The notes below the pieces were generated by a model. That model was not told the origin of the DNA and ran no database searches. It was given only the letters and a program-made list of their open reading frames with translations. The translations under genes and the position numbers were made by a program. A stretch of DNA of 18,506 bases, taken from assembly GCA_046590705.1 (NCBI GenBank), contig JBKJUK010000026.1, positions 1 through 18,506 on the forward strand, read 5' to 3'. This stretch comes from JBKJUK01 sp046590705. Its GTDB lineage: Bacteria > Acidobacteriota > Thermoanaerobaculia > Gp7-AA8. Shown in pieces: positions 7,090-14,500 of the stretch (positions are counted from its first letter, which is position 1; every line of letters starts with the position of its first letter).

Positions 7090-7238
7090 TCGGCGACGCG
7101 CGGCCCAGGGTATCGGACGCGCTGCTGCGCGTCCCTACGCCGCGAGATCGTTGCACAGATGGACGCGGGGTTCGCCACATATGAGCCGGTGCAGGGATCC
7201 GCAGCAGCGCGTCTGATACCTGGTCCGCTCGTCGCCGA
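7090..7238. repeat. 149-bp palindromic element with about 39-bp inverted ends
   Basis: The left arm 7090-7129 (TCGGCGACGCGCGGCCCAGG...) pairs with the right arm 7200-7238 with only a few mismatches. A small perfect hairpin GGACGCG-CTGCTG-CGCGTCC (7115-7134) overlaps the left arm. No open reading frame or transposase is present. It belongs to a different family from the 177-bp repeats. The 413-bp spacer 6965-7377 otherwise holds only the neighbouring repeats. Confidence 0.75.
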
Positions 7239-7264
7239 ACCAATTGTGACAAATGCAGACCCGC

Positions 7265-7289
7265 GCGTCACAGGCAGGATTGCCTGTGC
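7265..7289. repeat. Short REP-like palindrome, copy 2
   Basis: GCGTCACAGGCAGGATTGCCTGTGC differs from the copy at 6301-6324 by one extra T in the loop and has the same orientation. Confidence 0.65.
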
Positions 7290-7304
7290 TCCACACACCG
7301 CTTC

Positions 7305-7333
7305 CCTACCGGTTACCGGCTACTCAACTACTG
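7305..7333 (-). repeat. Inverted partner of the 6037-6065 heptamer array
   Basis: The reverse complement (CAGTAGTTGAGTAGCC...) matches 6037-6065 over 29 bp with two A-to-G differences. It is the right outer arm of the nested repeat structure around the small secreted protein gene and lies about 45 nt before the M15 peptidase start. Confidence 0.75.
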
Positions 7334-7377
7334 TCTACTCAGAAAAGCGGCATCTAAGTTGAACAGTCTGGCCTCTG

Positions 7378-8526
7378 GTGAACGAATTCAGCCTCATACC
7401 CCCGTCCAGACCGGGATGGCGTGCGTCGGGACTCTCGAGGAAGCAGGACGCCTCTCTCAAGTGGATCTCAGCGGTGCTCGTGCTCGGAATGACCACGGCC
7501 TGGGGCCTGGCAATCCGCGAGGCCGCTACGGCACCGCCGCCCACCGCAGAGGATGGCCACCTCGAGGACCCTGCGCTCAGGAAGCGAACCGTGGGCGGCG
7601 CCATCTCGTCTGCGATTCTCGCCAAACCAGAGGCGCCGCTAGCTGCGATCACCGACGAGGCAGTTGCTTTTCTTACGCCTCTTCGAGGCCACAGCGGAGA
7701 ACTCAAGGTGGCCTTCCGCGTTCCGGGAGCACCGCTTGCGAAGGCGTCAACACCGCTCTCTGCCAGATATATCGGCCCGAACGGCGAGCTTACTGATCGC
7801 AGATTTGTGGCTCCCGCACAGCCGGGCGTATATAAACTCGCGGTAGAACTTCAGAGTCTGCGGCGCGGCATTGATGATCTCTCGCTGGTCACCCTTGTCC
7901 CTTTCGCAAAAAAACAGCAGGGAAGAATCGGCACGTACAGCCTCGGCAGCTGGCCTTTCGAGAATGGTGGAACGCCGAGGTCGAAGTCCTATGCCGACCC
8001 GATCGGTTTCATCCAGGTCACGCAACAGAATCAGGATACCTATGTCTCGGAACACTTCCGGCTCAGAGACTTCCTGACGAAAGATCAGGGAAACGTCTGG
8101 CCCAAGTACCTCCTTCTCGACCACCGCCTTCTGGATAAGCTCGAGCTGATCATCCAGGATCTCGAATCGCGCGGGGTGAACGTGAAAAACGTGAAAGTGA
8201 TGAGTGGTTTCCGGACTCCCCGATACAACTCGGGAGGCGGAAATACGGGCGGCCGCGCCAACCTCAGTCGTCACATGTACGGAGATGGCGCGGATATCTT
8301 CCTCGACAATAACTCGGATGGATGGACCGACGACACGAACGGAGATGGGCGTGTCGATGTGAGGGATTCAGAGTACGTTGCCGCAGCCGCAGAACGGGTC
8401 GAGCGAAAGTACCCGTCGCTGGTCGGTGGAGTTGGTACTTATCCGGCATGTTGCGGCCATGGTCCGTTCACGCATGTGGACGTTCGCGGAAATAGAGCCC
8501 GCTGGCGTGGTTCAGGCAATGGTTAG
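7378..8526 (+). CDS. Membrane-anchored M15/YcbK-like murein peptidase with calcium-loop insertion
   Basis: This 382-residue zinc peptidase probably cuts peptide crosslinks in periplasmic peptidoglycan. A cytoplasmic N-terminus is followed by one membrane segment (about 29-47) and no signal-peptidase site, so it should be anchored facing the periplasm. A beta-rich domain of unknown fold (about 95-175) precedes the catalytic domain (about 215-378). That domain has SGFRT (276-280), SRHMYGDGAD with zinc ligands H299 and D306, and HVD with H366, the pattern of peptidase M15_3. Between these ligands, 310-330 carries two overlapping D-x-N/D-x-D-G calcium-type loops. YcbK (MepK) of E. coli cleaves 3-3 crosslinks; the bond cut here is not determined. 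The start is GTG 7378 with no obvious ribosome binding site. The next gene begins 48 nt downstream, after a possible promoter. Confidence 0.85.
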   Translation: MNEFSLIPPSRPGWRASGLSRKQDASLKWISAVLVLGMTTAWGLAIREAATAPPPTAEDGHLEDPALRKRTVGGAISSAILAKPEAPLAAITDEAVAFLTPLRGHSGELKVAFRVPGAPLAKASTPLSARYIGPNGELTDRRFVAPAQPGVYKLAVELQSLRRGIDDLSLVTLVPFAKKQQGRIGTYSLGSWPFENGGTPRSKSYADPIGFIQVTQQNQDTYVSEHFRLRDFLTKDQGNVWPKYLLLDHRLLDKLELIIQDLESRGVNVKNVKVMSGFRTPRYNSGGGNTGGRANLSRHMYGDGADIFLDNNSDGWTDDTNGDGRVDVRDSEYVAAAAERVERKYPSLVGGVGTYPACCGHGPFTHVDVRGNRARWRGSGNG

Positions 8527-8527
8527 G

Positions 8528-8533
8528 TAGAAT
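8528..8533 (+). promoter_or_regulatory. Possible -10 box (TAGAAT) for the zinc-ribbon gene
   Basis: TAGAAT begins just after the peptidase stop, 41 nt before the GTG start at 8575. A start site near 8540 would give a leader of about 35 nt containing the strong AGGAGG (8564-8569). No good -35 box is visible. Confidence 0.35.
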
Positions 8534-8574
8534 CTCGCAGCACTCAGCGCCGCAGACGGAATCAGGAGGACGCA

Positions 8575-9045
8575 GTGAACCAAGTGAATTGCAAAGAATG
8601 TGGAACCGACCATCCGGCCGACGCGAAAGTGTGCCCGGCTTGTGGTGCGCCTCCCATGGAACTCAGGCATCGAGATGATGACGCGCCTGTCGAAGGTGTC
8701 CGCACGACTGATCTCGAGCCCTACGTCGGGCTCCGCTACATCGCTCGCCTGTTCAAAGTTCTCGCAGCGCTGCTTTTCGTGATGATGCTGGGGGAGATCG
8801 TCCTCTACTTCATCGGTGGCGATCCACGCGGTCCAATCGTCGAACTTCTTGGCGTGGTGACGAGACTGCTGGTCCTCGCAGGACTGATGTGGGGCGGTGG
8901 CGATCTCGCAATCCTGCTCATCGACGCAGGTCACGATATTCGCGTAGCAAGAATTCTCCTTGGGCGTATCAACCACGAGTTGCACCGGGCATCAGGAGAA
9001 CATGAGGAAAGATCAGCACAACACGTGGAGAGGGCGCCACGCTGA
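8575..9045 (+). CDS. Zinc-ribbon membrane protein of unknown function
   Basis: This 156-residue protein starts at GTG 8575, with AGGAGG (8564-8569) five bases upstream. The N-terminus is a four-cysteine zinc ribbon (C6, C9, C20, C23; CKEC and CPAC). A short acidic linker leads to about 50 residues holding two hydrophobic helices (about 60-81 and 89-107, perhaps with a third at 110-118), then a charged His/Glu/Arg tail (about 131-156). Zinc ribbon plus paired helices is a common design of small membrane proteins of unknown role; no enzymatic motif is present. It follows the murein peptidase on the same strand by 48 nt, so co-expression is possible, but a separate promoter may also exist. I cannot name its function. 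Confidence 0.8.
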   Translation: MNQVNCKECGTDHPADAKVCPACGAPPMELRHRDDDAPVEGVRTTDLEPYVGLRYIARLFKVLAALLFVMMLGEIVLYFIGGDPRGPIVELLGVVTRLLVLAGLMWGGGDLAILLIDAGHDIRVARILLGRINHELHRASGEHEERSAQHVERAPR

Positions 9046-9087
9046 TCTGCGGTCCATCGGTGCGACCTTCGCGGCGCTCCTCCGCGA

Positions 9088-9264
9088 CGTCATTCCGATG
9101 AGCCGCGCGATGCCTGGCATCACTCCGCAGTAGCTGCGAAGAGGAATCTCCGTTCCGCGCAGACGCGTTGTGAAAGTACGACCTTCGCGGCGCGGACGGA
9201 AGATTCCTCTTTGCACGATCAGCGCGCAAGCTTGCAGGAGGAATCCGCGCGCGTCGGAATGACG
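9088..9264 (+). repeat. 177-bp palindromic repeat, copy 3
   Basis: It starts CGTCATTCCGATGAGCCGCG and ends GCGTCGGAATGACG, with internal GAGGAATCTCCGTTCCGCGC against GCGCGGACGGAAGATTCCTC. The centre is more diverged than in copies 1 and 2, but length and orientation are identical. It sits between the converging ends of the zinc-ribbon gene and the Doc-like gene, where it could act as a structural boundary or bidirectional terminator-like fold. Confidence 0.82.
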
Positions 9265-9307
9265 GCGCGCAAGCCAGTACAATTCCGGCCGCCCACTGCT
9301 TCTGCGG

Positions 9308-9706
9308 TCAGCGCTTGACGACGATACGGGAGAGCAATAGCCGTACTTCGCCGAAGGCACTCTCCGCAGGCACGCCGTGATCTCTCGGTCCCGCGGCCTT
9401 CTTCACCAGATTCTCCAGAGCCTTGTCATCGACAGTCTTCTCGTCCATGGCCATTCCGTTGATGTCACAGAAGGCGAAGAGCGCGGCCAGAGCGAGTCGG
9501 CGGTTGTCGGCATGGAACGGACTGTTCTGCAGAATCGCGAAAAAGAGCGCGGCAGCCTTGTCGGCGAAGGTGGGGTAGGCCTCTTTTCCGAAGATCGTAG
9601 TCTGAGGCCGGGCGATGGCGTTGGTGACCCCGTACTGAGACTGGATGACACCGGGCTGTCCGTTCCGGGTGCTGAACTCCGTCGAAACCGCGCGGTGAAG
9701 ATCCAT
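9308..9706 (-). CDS. Doc/Fic-family-like domain protein with degenerate active site; start or frame uncertain
   Basis: The C-terminal 130-145 residues of this frame resemble Doc (death-on-curing) proteins: a lead RFLTAQDLMDLH, then QTTIFGKEAYPTFADKAAALFFAIL, then the active-site helix NSPFHADNRRLALAALFAF and DINGM. The Doc motif H-x-F-x-D-x-N-K-R reads S-P-F-H-A-D-N-R-R here, so the catalytic His is Ser and the Asp is Ala, while Phe, Asn and the final Arg remain. It may be an inactive or repurposed fold. Homology begins about 10 residues before ATG 9706, so that start is not satisfying. The frame is open up to ATG 10027 (239 residues), but the added 95-residue Pro/Ala/Lys tail looks like a shadow of the overlapping frame 9741-10034. 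A frame switch at that frame's stop would explain both. Confidence 0.6.
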   Translation of the reverse strand: MDLHRAVSTEFSTRNGQPGVIQSQYGVTNAIARPQTTIFGKEAYPTFADKAAALFFAILQNSPFHADNRRLALAALFAFCDINGMAMDEKTVDDKALENLVKKAAGPRDHGVPAESAFGEVRLLLSRIVVKR

Positions 9707-9740
9707 CAGATCCTGCGCCGTGAGGAAGCGAAGGCGAGTC

Positions 9741-10034
9741 TCAGTCCGTGACGCGCTTGAAGGCGACGGCGTACTTTTCGATGGCGCGGGCGTAGGCGGC
9801 GGCGACGTCTTCGCTGCTGAAGCCGTCTTTGCCTTCGGGGAGGGGAGCGGCTTTGCTGCCGGCTTTGGCTCTGGGCGCTTTAACGCTGCCTTTGGCGCTG
9901 CCTTTGGCGCTGCCTTTGCCGGCGGTTTCTGCGCCTTTGCCGCTGGAGCGGCTGCCCGTGGCGACGCTGCTTTTGCCGCCGGAGGCTTTCTTGACTTTGG
10001 CTGTGACGGTTTCTGTTTTATGGCCATGCTTCAT
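9741..10034 (-). CDS. Ala/Lys/Gly-rich basic protein with C-terminal helix; may be the N-terminus of a frame-shifted Doc fusion
   Basis: This 97-residue frame starts at ATG 10034 with GAGG (10041-10044) six bases upstream, better placed than for the competing ATG at 10027. The sequence is basic and low-complexity (MKHGHKTETVTAKVKK, then Ser/Gly/Lys/Ala repeats such as KGSAKGSAKGSVKA) and ends in a plausible amphipathic helix (EDVAAAYARAIEKYAVAFKR). In the last 27 codons, 25 end in G or C and 22 of those in C, the signature of real coding sequence in this genome. The frame stops at TGA 9741-9743, just where Doc-like homology begins in the +1 frame. It could be a separate small protein, possibly nucleic-acid-binding from its charge, or the front half of one protein split by an indel or frameshift. 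I do not recognise a family. Confidence 0.55.
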   Translation of the reverse strand: MKHGHKTETVTAKVKKASGGKSSVATGSRSSGKGAETAGKGSAKGSAKGSVKAPRAKAGSKAAPLPEGKDGFSSEDVAAAYARAIEKYAVAFKRVTD

Positions 10035-10275
10035 CTCAAACCTCACGGAAATCCTAGAGCCGTTAACTTGCTGAGTCAACTAGTTTTACGGAGCGACTTC
10101 GATTCCGGCCTAACAGCGAACGTCAGTTTTTGCCTTAAATGCAACGATCGTAACCAGTTACGTTCAGCGATCTCACCGGTCTTCTCAAACGCCGGCCAAT
10201 CTCCCGCGGTCACATTTATTTTCAACGGCTGTATTTTCAGCAGGCCCGTTAAGCACCTACGAGCGGGAGAATCCA

Positions 10276-10698
10276 ATGAACATTCTGGTGGTGGACGATG
10301 ATCGCAAGGTTCGGGAAGTAGTTTCGGGATACCTCACTGACGCAGGCTTCACGGTCGTTACCGCGAAGACTGGATTCGAGGCCATCAAAGTCGCAGCAGA
10401 GCTTCGTCCGTCTGTCGTAGTGATCGACGGGTTGCTGCCAGAGATGCATGGTTTTGAGGTCGCACGATACATTCGCACGCTGAGTGCTGACTATCAGCCG
10501 CGGATCATCCTGATGACCGGCATCTACAAAACCAACGCATATCGGAGTGACGCCAAGCTCAAGTACGGAGTGGACGAGTACCTCGTGAAACCGATCGTCG
10601 CCGAGGAACTCGTGAAGCTCGTTCGCGCCAGCAACACTCGCGTTTCGCATATGCTTGCCGTGCCCCGGCCGATGGCTACTGCAGCTCTACGGGTCTGA
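10276..10698 (+). CDS. Stand-alone response-regulator receiver protein
   Basis: This 140-residue protein is a single CheY-like receiver domain (about 1-118) with a short tail and no DNA-binding or enzymatic output. All switch residues are present: acidic pocket D7-D9 (VVDDDR), phosphoacceptor D51 (VIDGLLPEMHG), T81 (LMTGIY) and K105 (VKPI). GGGAG lies shortly before ATG 10276. No histidine kinase is nearby, so it is an orphan; partners may be encoded elsewhere, and such proteins often act by binding other signalling proteins. It converges with the glycosylase gene across a 12-nt gap. The 241-bp upstream spacer (10035-10275) shows no other feature I can support. Confidence 0.92.
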   Translation: MNILVVDDDRKVREVVSGYLTDAGFTVVTAKTGFEAIKVAAELRPSVVVIDGLLPEMHGFEVARYIRTLSADYQPRIILMTGIYKTNAYRSDAKLKYGVDEYLVKPIVAEELVKLVRASNTRVSHMLAVPRPMATAALRV

Positions 10699-10710
10699 GC
10701 ACAGAGTTCA

Positions 10711-11571
10711 CTACAGCGTCGGTGCGAATTCAGGCACCGCCGCTTCGGTCTGACAGGAAGGACACCAGTAGGTAGAGCGGGCGTCGGGTCCCGTTTTCGC
10801 GCGGATAATGGGCGTGCTGCATTTCCTGCAGGGCTTACCGCCTCTGGTGTACACCCACAGCCTCTCCGACGGATCGCTTCGTCCCGTCGTGCGACGAAAC
10901 CCGGTGTAGGTGACGATGCCGTCGCCCTTCCCGTCGATTACGTTCGCAGCGAGCGCTCTGCGTGCGATACGAATCAGCTTCAGAAGTTCTTCGTCGCTGA
11001 GCACACCGACTCTGGTCTGCGGGTGCACTCCTGCAATGAAGAGGCATTCGGATTTGAAGACATTGCCGACGCCAGACATGATGCGTTGATTCAGCAGCGC
11101 TTCGCTGATCGGCAGATGGCGCCTTTCCCTGAAGCGAGGCAGCACCGCATTCTCGTCGAAGGCAGGATCCAGAAGATCCGGCCCCAGCTGATTCAATTCA
11201 TCGTGCCGCCGCAGTTGCTTCTCATCCAGAAATTCAGCTACGGGAACACTGAAGGCGACCGCTACGAAGTCGTCAGTCGACAGGGTGATACGCATGTTCG
11301 ATCTGGAAATCTGCCATTTCTCCCCGGGCCGGTAGATGTGCCAGCTCCCGTTCATCCGCATGTGAGTCCGGAGAGTAAGCTCACCCGAAAAACGCATCAG
11401 CATGTGCTTGCCTGCGGAGGTGACGCCTTCAACAGATCTTCCTGTCAGAGGCTGGTCATAGTCGATGCGCGTCAACTGCGGAAACACGGACTCGAACGAG
11501 CGGACGATCTTTCCAGCCAGCGCGGCGTTGAGAGTTCGCGCGGCGCGAAAAATCGTATCTCCCTCAGGCAC
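10711..11571 (-). CDS. nei: Fpg/Nei-family DNA glycosylase/AP lyase (endonuclease VIII-like)
   Basis: This 286-residue protein should remove oxidised bases and cut the abasic site. The family needs proline right after the initiator Met as nucleophile. An ATG at 11580 gives MAYVPEGDTI, whereas GTG 11571 gives MPEGDTI with P2 and E3 correctly placed, so I choose GTG; AGGG lies 9 nt upstream. K55 (SAGKH) is the conserved beta-hairpin lysine, GVGNVFKSE (167-175) is the helix-two-turn-helix signature, and a zinc finger uses C248, C251, C270 and C273 with R265 in its loop. The MPEGDT start points to the Nei branch; Fpg usually begins MPELPE. The start overlaps the upstream lhr stop by 8 nt (GTGCCTGA), implying translational coupling. 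Nei next to Lhr is also seen in mycobacteria (Rv3297/Rv3296). Confidence 0.93.
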   Translation of the reverse strand: MPEGDTIFRAARTLNAALAGKIVRSFESVFPQLTRIDYDQPLTGRSVEGVTSAGKHMLMRFSGELTLRTHMRMNGSWHIYRPGEKWQISRSNMRITLSTDDFVAVAFSVPVAEFLDEKQLRRHDELNQLGPDLLDPAFDENAVLPRFRERRHLPISEALLNQRIMSGVGNVFKSECLFIAGVHPQTRVGVLSDEELLKLIRIARRALAANVIDGKGDGIVTYTGFRRTTGRSDPSERLWVYTRGGKPCRKCSTPIIRAKTGPDARSTYWCPSCQTEAAVPEFAPTL

Positions 11572-14500
11572 GTAAGCCATCCCTGCGCACGAGGGCGCGC
11601 AACTGCAGACTGGATCCCGACGCGACGAAGCCCGCTGACCGGAGCGAGTCGGCCAGAATGTGTTGGATGGCCGGAGCGCCGTTGATCTCGTTGATCAGCA
11701 GTGCGCGGCGCCGACCCTCCGTCACCAATGAAACGAGGGTGCGTGCAATCTCTTTCGCAGTCCTGCTCCGGTTGGGTTCTTCCTCCGGAAGCTGCACGAT
11801 GAGCTGTTTCTCGCCCCGCGAAATGTAGCAGGCAAGAGAACCATCAACCAGAATCACATGTGCGCCAACATATCTGCCGAAGGTGCCTGTCGAAGGCCAC
11901 TTGAGAATCGTTCCGTAAGGATTCGCTGGATCGGCGGCGGCGAGCATTGTCGTCTCCAGGGCCTCCCCCTGGTCACGCACCGCTCGAAGCAGGTCCACAG
12001 CCGCCGGAACAGCGAATTGTGTAGCAGCGACTCCTCCTACGAAGAATCCCCTGCGGATCTTGCCGCTCTCTTCCAGCACTTTCAGTACGTCGTAGACGGC
12101 AGAGAAGCCACCACGGATTTCCTCTGCAGCAACGGCTTCACGAGTGAGCACTCCATAACGCGCCAGCAACTGTTGCGCGAGGGCGATGCTCCGCTGCTCG
12201 AGCGTTGAGCGCTTCGCTGGTGCCAGCGACCATCGACCCTCGGCCCCCTGCGGTGCGACTCTGCGGGAGCGAAAAGCCCCGCCCGGGACGATCCGTTTTT
12301 TTCCCGCTGCACCTCTCCCGATGTACGAGCGCATCGCATGAAATGTGTCGTTCGAGATCAGCCCCGCCCAGAGCAGATCCCAGAGTGCGTCCACGGTCTC
12401 CGAGGGGAAACCTCCTCCGATTCCTTCGTGAATCGTGGCGAAGAAGGAGGCCCCGCCCTGCGAAAGAAACTCTAGAACCTGCGTCTGCTTCTCGGTCAGA
12501 GTCGCTTCCGGTTGCGATTGATGCAGGCGGGGAAACTGATCCGTCAGATAGATCTGCAGGCGACCGTCACGTTCTCCGAGCGGCTCGCTTCCCACCCAGA
12601 TCACTTCACCGGCAGCCATCAGCGTGTCTAGATCGGACGGTTTGTAACCAGCAACACGAGCCGGGAGAATGTCGGTTTCGAGAATCGAGGCAGTGAGCGG
12701 ATAACCCTGCAGATTTTCCAGCGTGTCGAGCAGAGCGTTGAGTCCACCCTTGGGTCTGGTAATTCCCTGCCACGTGGAGAGGAACCTGACGAAGCTCTCC
12801 GGCTCGACCGGTTCAACTTCCTTCCGCAGTTTCGCCAGCGACTTGCGGCGAATGATCCTAAGCACTTCGGAGTCGCAGAACTCACGTTGTGTTCCTCCCG
12901 GTCGGAATTCACCCTCGATGACGCGGCCACGCTCGACCACTCGCGCAAGAATCGACTCGGCGAGCTGTTTGCCAAGCGAGTAGCGCGTCGCTACTTCCGC
13001 TGCTGTAAACGGGCCGTGATGTCTCGCGTATCGCAGGACGAGTTCCGCAGCAGCGTCAGGTACGGCCTGCAGAAAGCGCTCGGGAATGCCGGCTGGAAGC
13101 GGAATGCCGAGGGCATCGCGGTACCGCGCGGAATCTTCTGCGGCAATGAAGCGATCCATCCCTCCGATTCGAATAGGAATCGCCCTTCGCTGTTTCGCCA
13201 GTTCGTCGATCGAACTGGCAACTTCGCTGGACGCAGTACGCAGGGCGATCTCCTCACTCGAAAGATCGCCGAGCCGCATCAGAAGGTCGTGCAGCCCATC
13301 AAGATTTCGAGCTCTGAATTTCTCCGCTACCTGCTGCAGCTGCTCTTCCACTTCAGCGATAGCGTCCGCGTCGAGCAGATCGCGCAGCTCGCCTTCTCCG
13401 AGCAACTCGCGAAGCTGACTCTGATCAATCGACAGAGCCTGCGCGCGGCGCTCAGCGAGGGGAGCGTCGCCGTCATAAATGTAATTGGCCACATACCGGA
13501 AGAGCAGCGAGCCCGCAAACGGTGAGGGCTTGTCCGTATCAACGATGACTGTTCTGATCACACGTTGCTGCAATCGCTGAAGCGTCGATACGAGCGCAGG
13601 GATGTCGAAGATGTCGCGAAGGCACTCGCGGTAGGTCTCGAGAAGAATTGGAAAGGAACCGAAGCGTGCCGCTACGTGGAGCAGATCCGCCGCGCGCCTA
13701 CGCTGCTGCCACAGTGGCGCACGAACACCTGGCCGCTTGCGCGGGAGCAGCAGGGCCCGCGTGGCATTCTCGCGGAATCGTGCGGCGAAGAGCGCACTCG
13801 AGCCGAGTTGCCGCACCACCAGACGCTCGATTTCCTCGGGATTCGGCAGACAGAGTTCAACGTCGGGCGGCGCATCGGAATCGGGAAAGCGGATGATGAA
13901 GCCATCGTCGCTCCACATGGCCTCGACGTCGATGCCTGCCTCTTCCCGAACTCTGGCGATGACGGCCATGGCCCAGGGAGCGTGAATGCGGCCTCCAAGC
14001 GGAGAGAGTACGCAGACCCGCCAGTCCCCCAACTCGTCACGCACGCGCTCCACGAGGATGGTGCGATCATCCGGGACGGACTCGGTGGCCGCGCGCTGAT
14101 CGTCGATGTACTGCAGAAGATTCTCGGCGGCACGTTCATCGAGGTCATGGCTCTCCACGAGACGCTTCGCTGCCAGCTCTCGTTTTTCAGAGGTGAGCTC
14201 ACGTAACAGCTGACCGATCTGCTCTCCGAACTCCACGGATCGATTCGCAGTATCTCCATGCCAGAAGGGCATCTTTCCGGGCTCTCCAGGAGCGGGGGAA
14301 ACGAGAACACGGTCGTGGGTGATTTCCTCGATACGCCAGGTCGATGCACCGAGCACGAAGGTCTCGCCGACACGCGCCTCGAACACCATCTCTTCGTCGA
14401 GTTCACCAACCCGCGAAGGTTTCTCCGCGCCGGCCAGAAATACGCCATACAGCCCGCGGTCAGGAATCGTCCCACCGTTGATGATGACGATCTTCTTCGC

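Noticed and set aside
9707..10027. Pro/Ala/Lys-rich N-terminal extension of the Doc-like frame as a histone-like tail
   Set aside because: The overlapping frame has a better binding site, C-ending codons and more natural sequence, so the tail is probably a shadow. It is not excluded and is noted in the findings.
9308..10034. Classical Phd-Doc toxin-antitoxin pair
   Set aside because: The neighbouring small frame has no antitoxin DNA-binding fold, and the Doc-like domain lacks the catalytic His.
10276..10698. Two-component pair with a neighbouring kinase
   Set aside because: No histidine kinase, HAMP or HATPase motif is found in any adjacent frame, so the receiver is treated as an orphan.
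12887..14206. Two frames of about 210 codons on the plus strand inside lhr
   Set aside because: They are antisense to the continuous lhr reading frame and have no recognisable domains.
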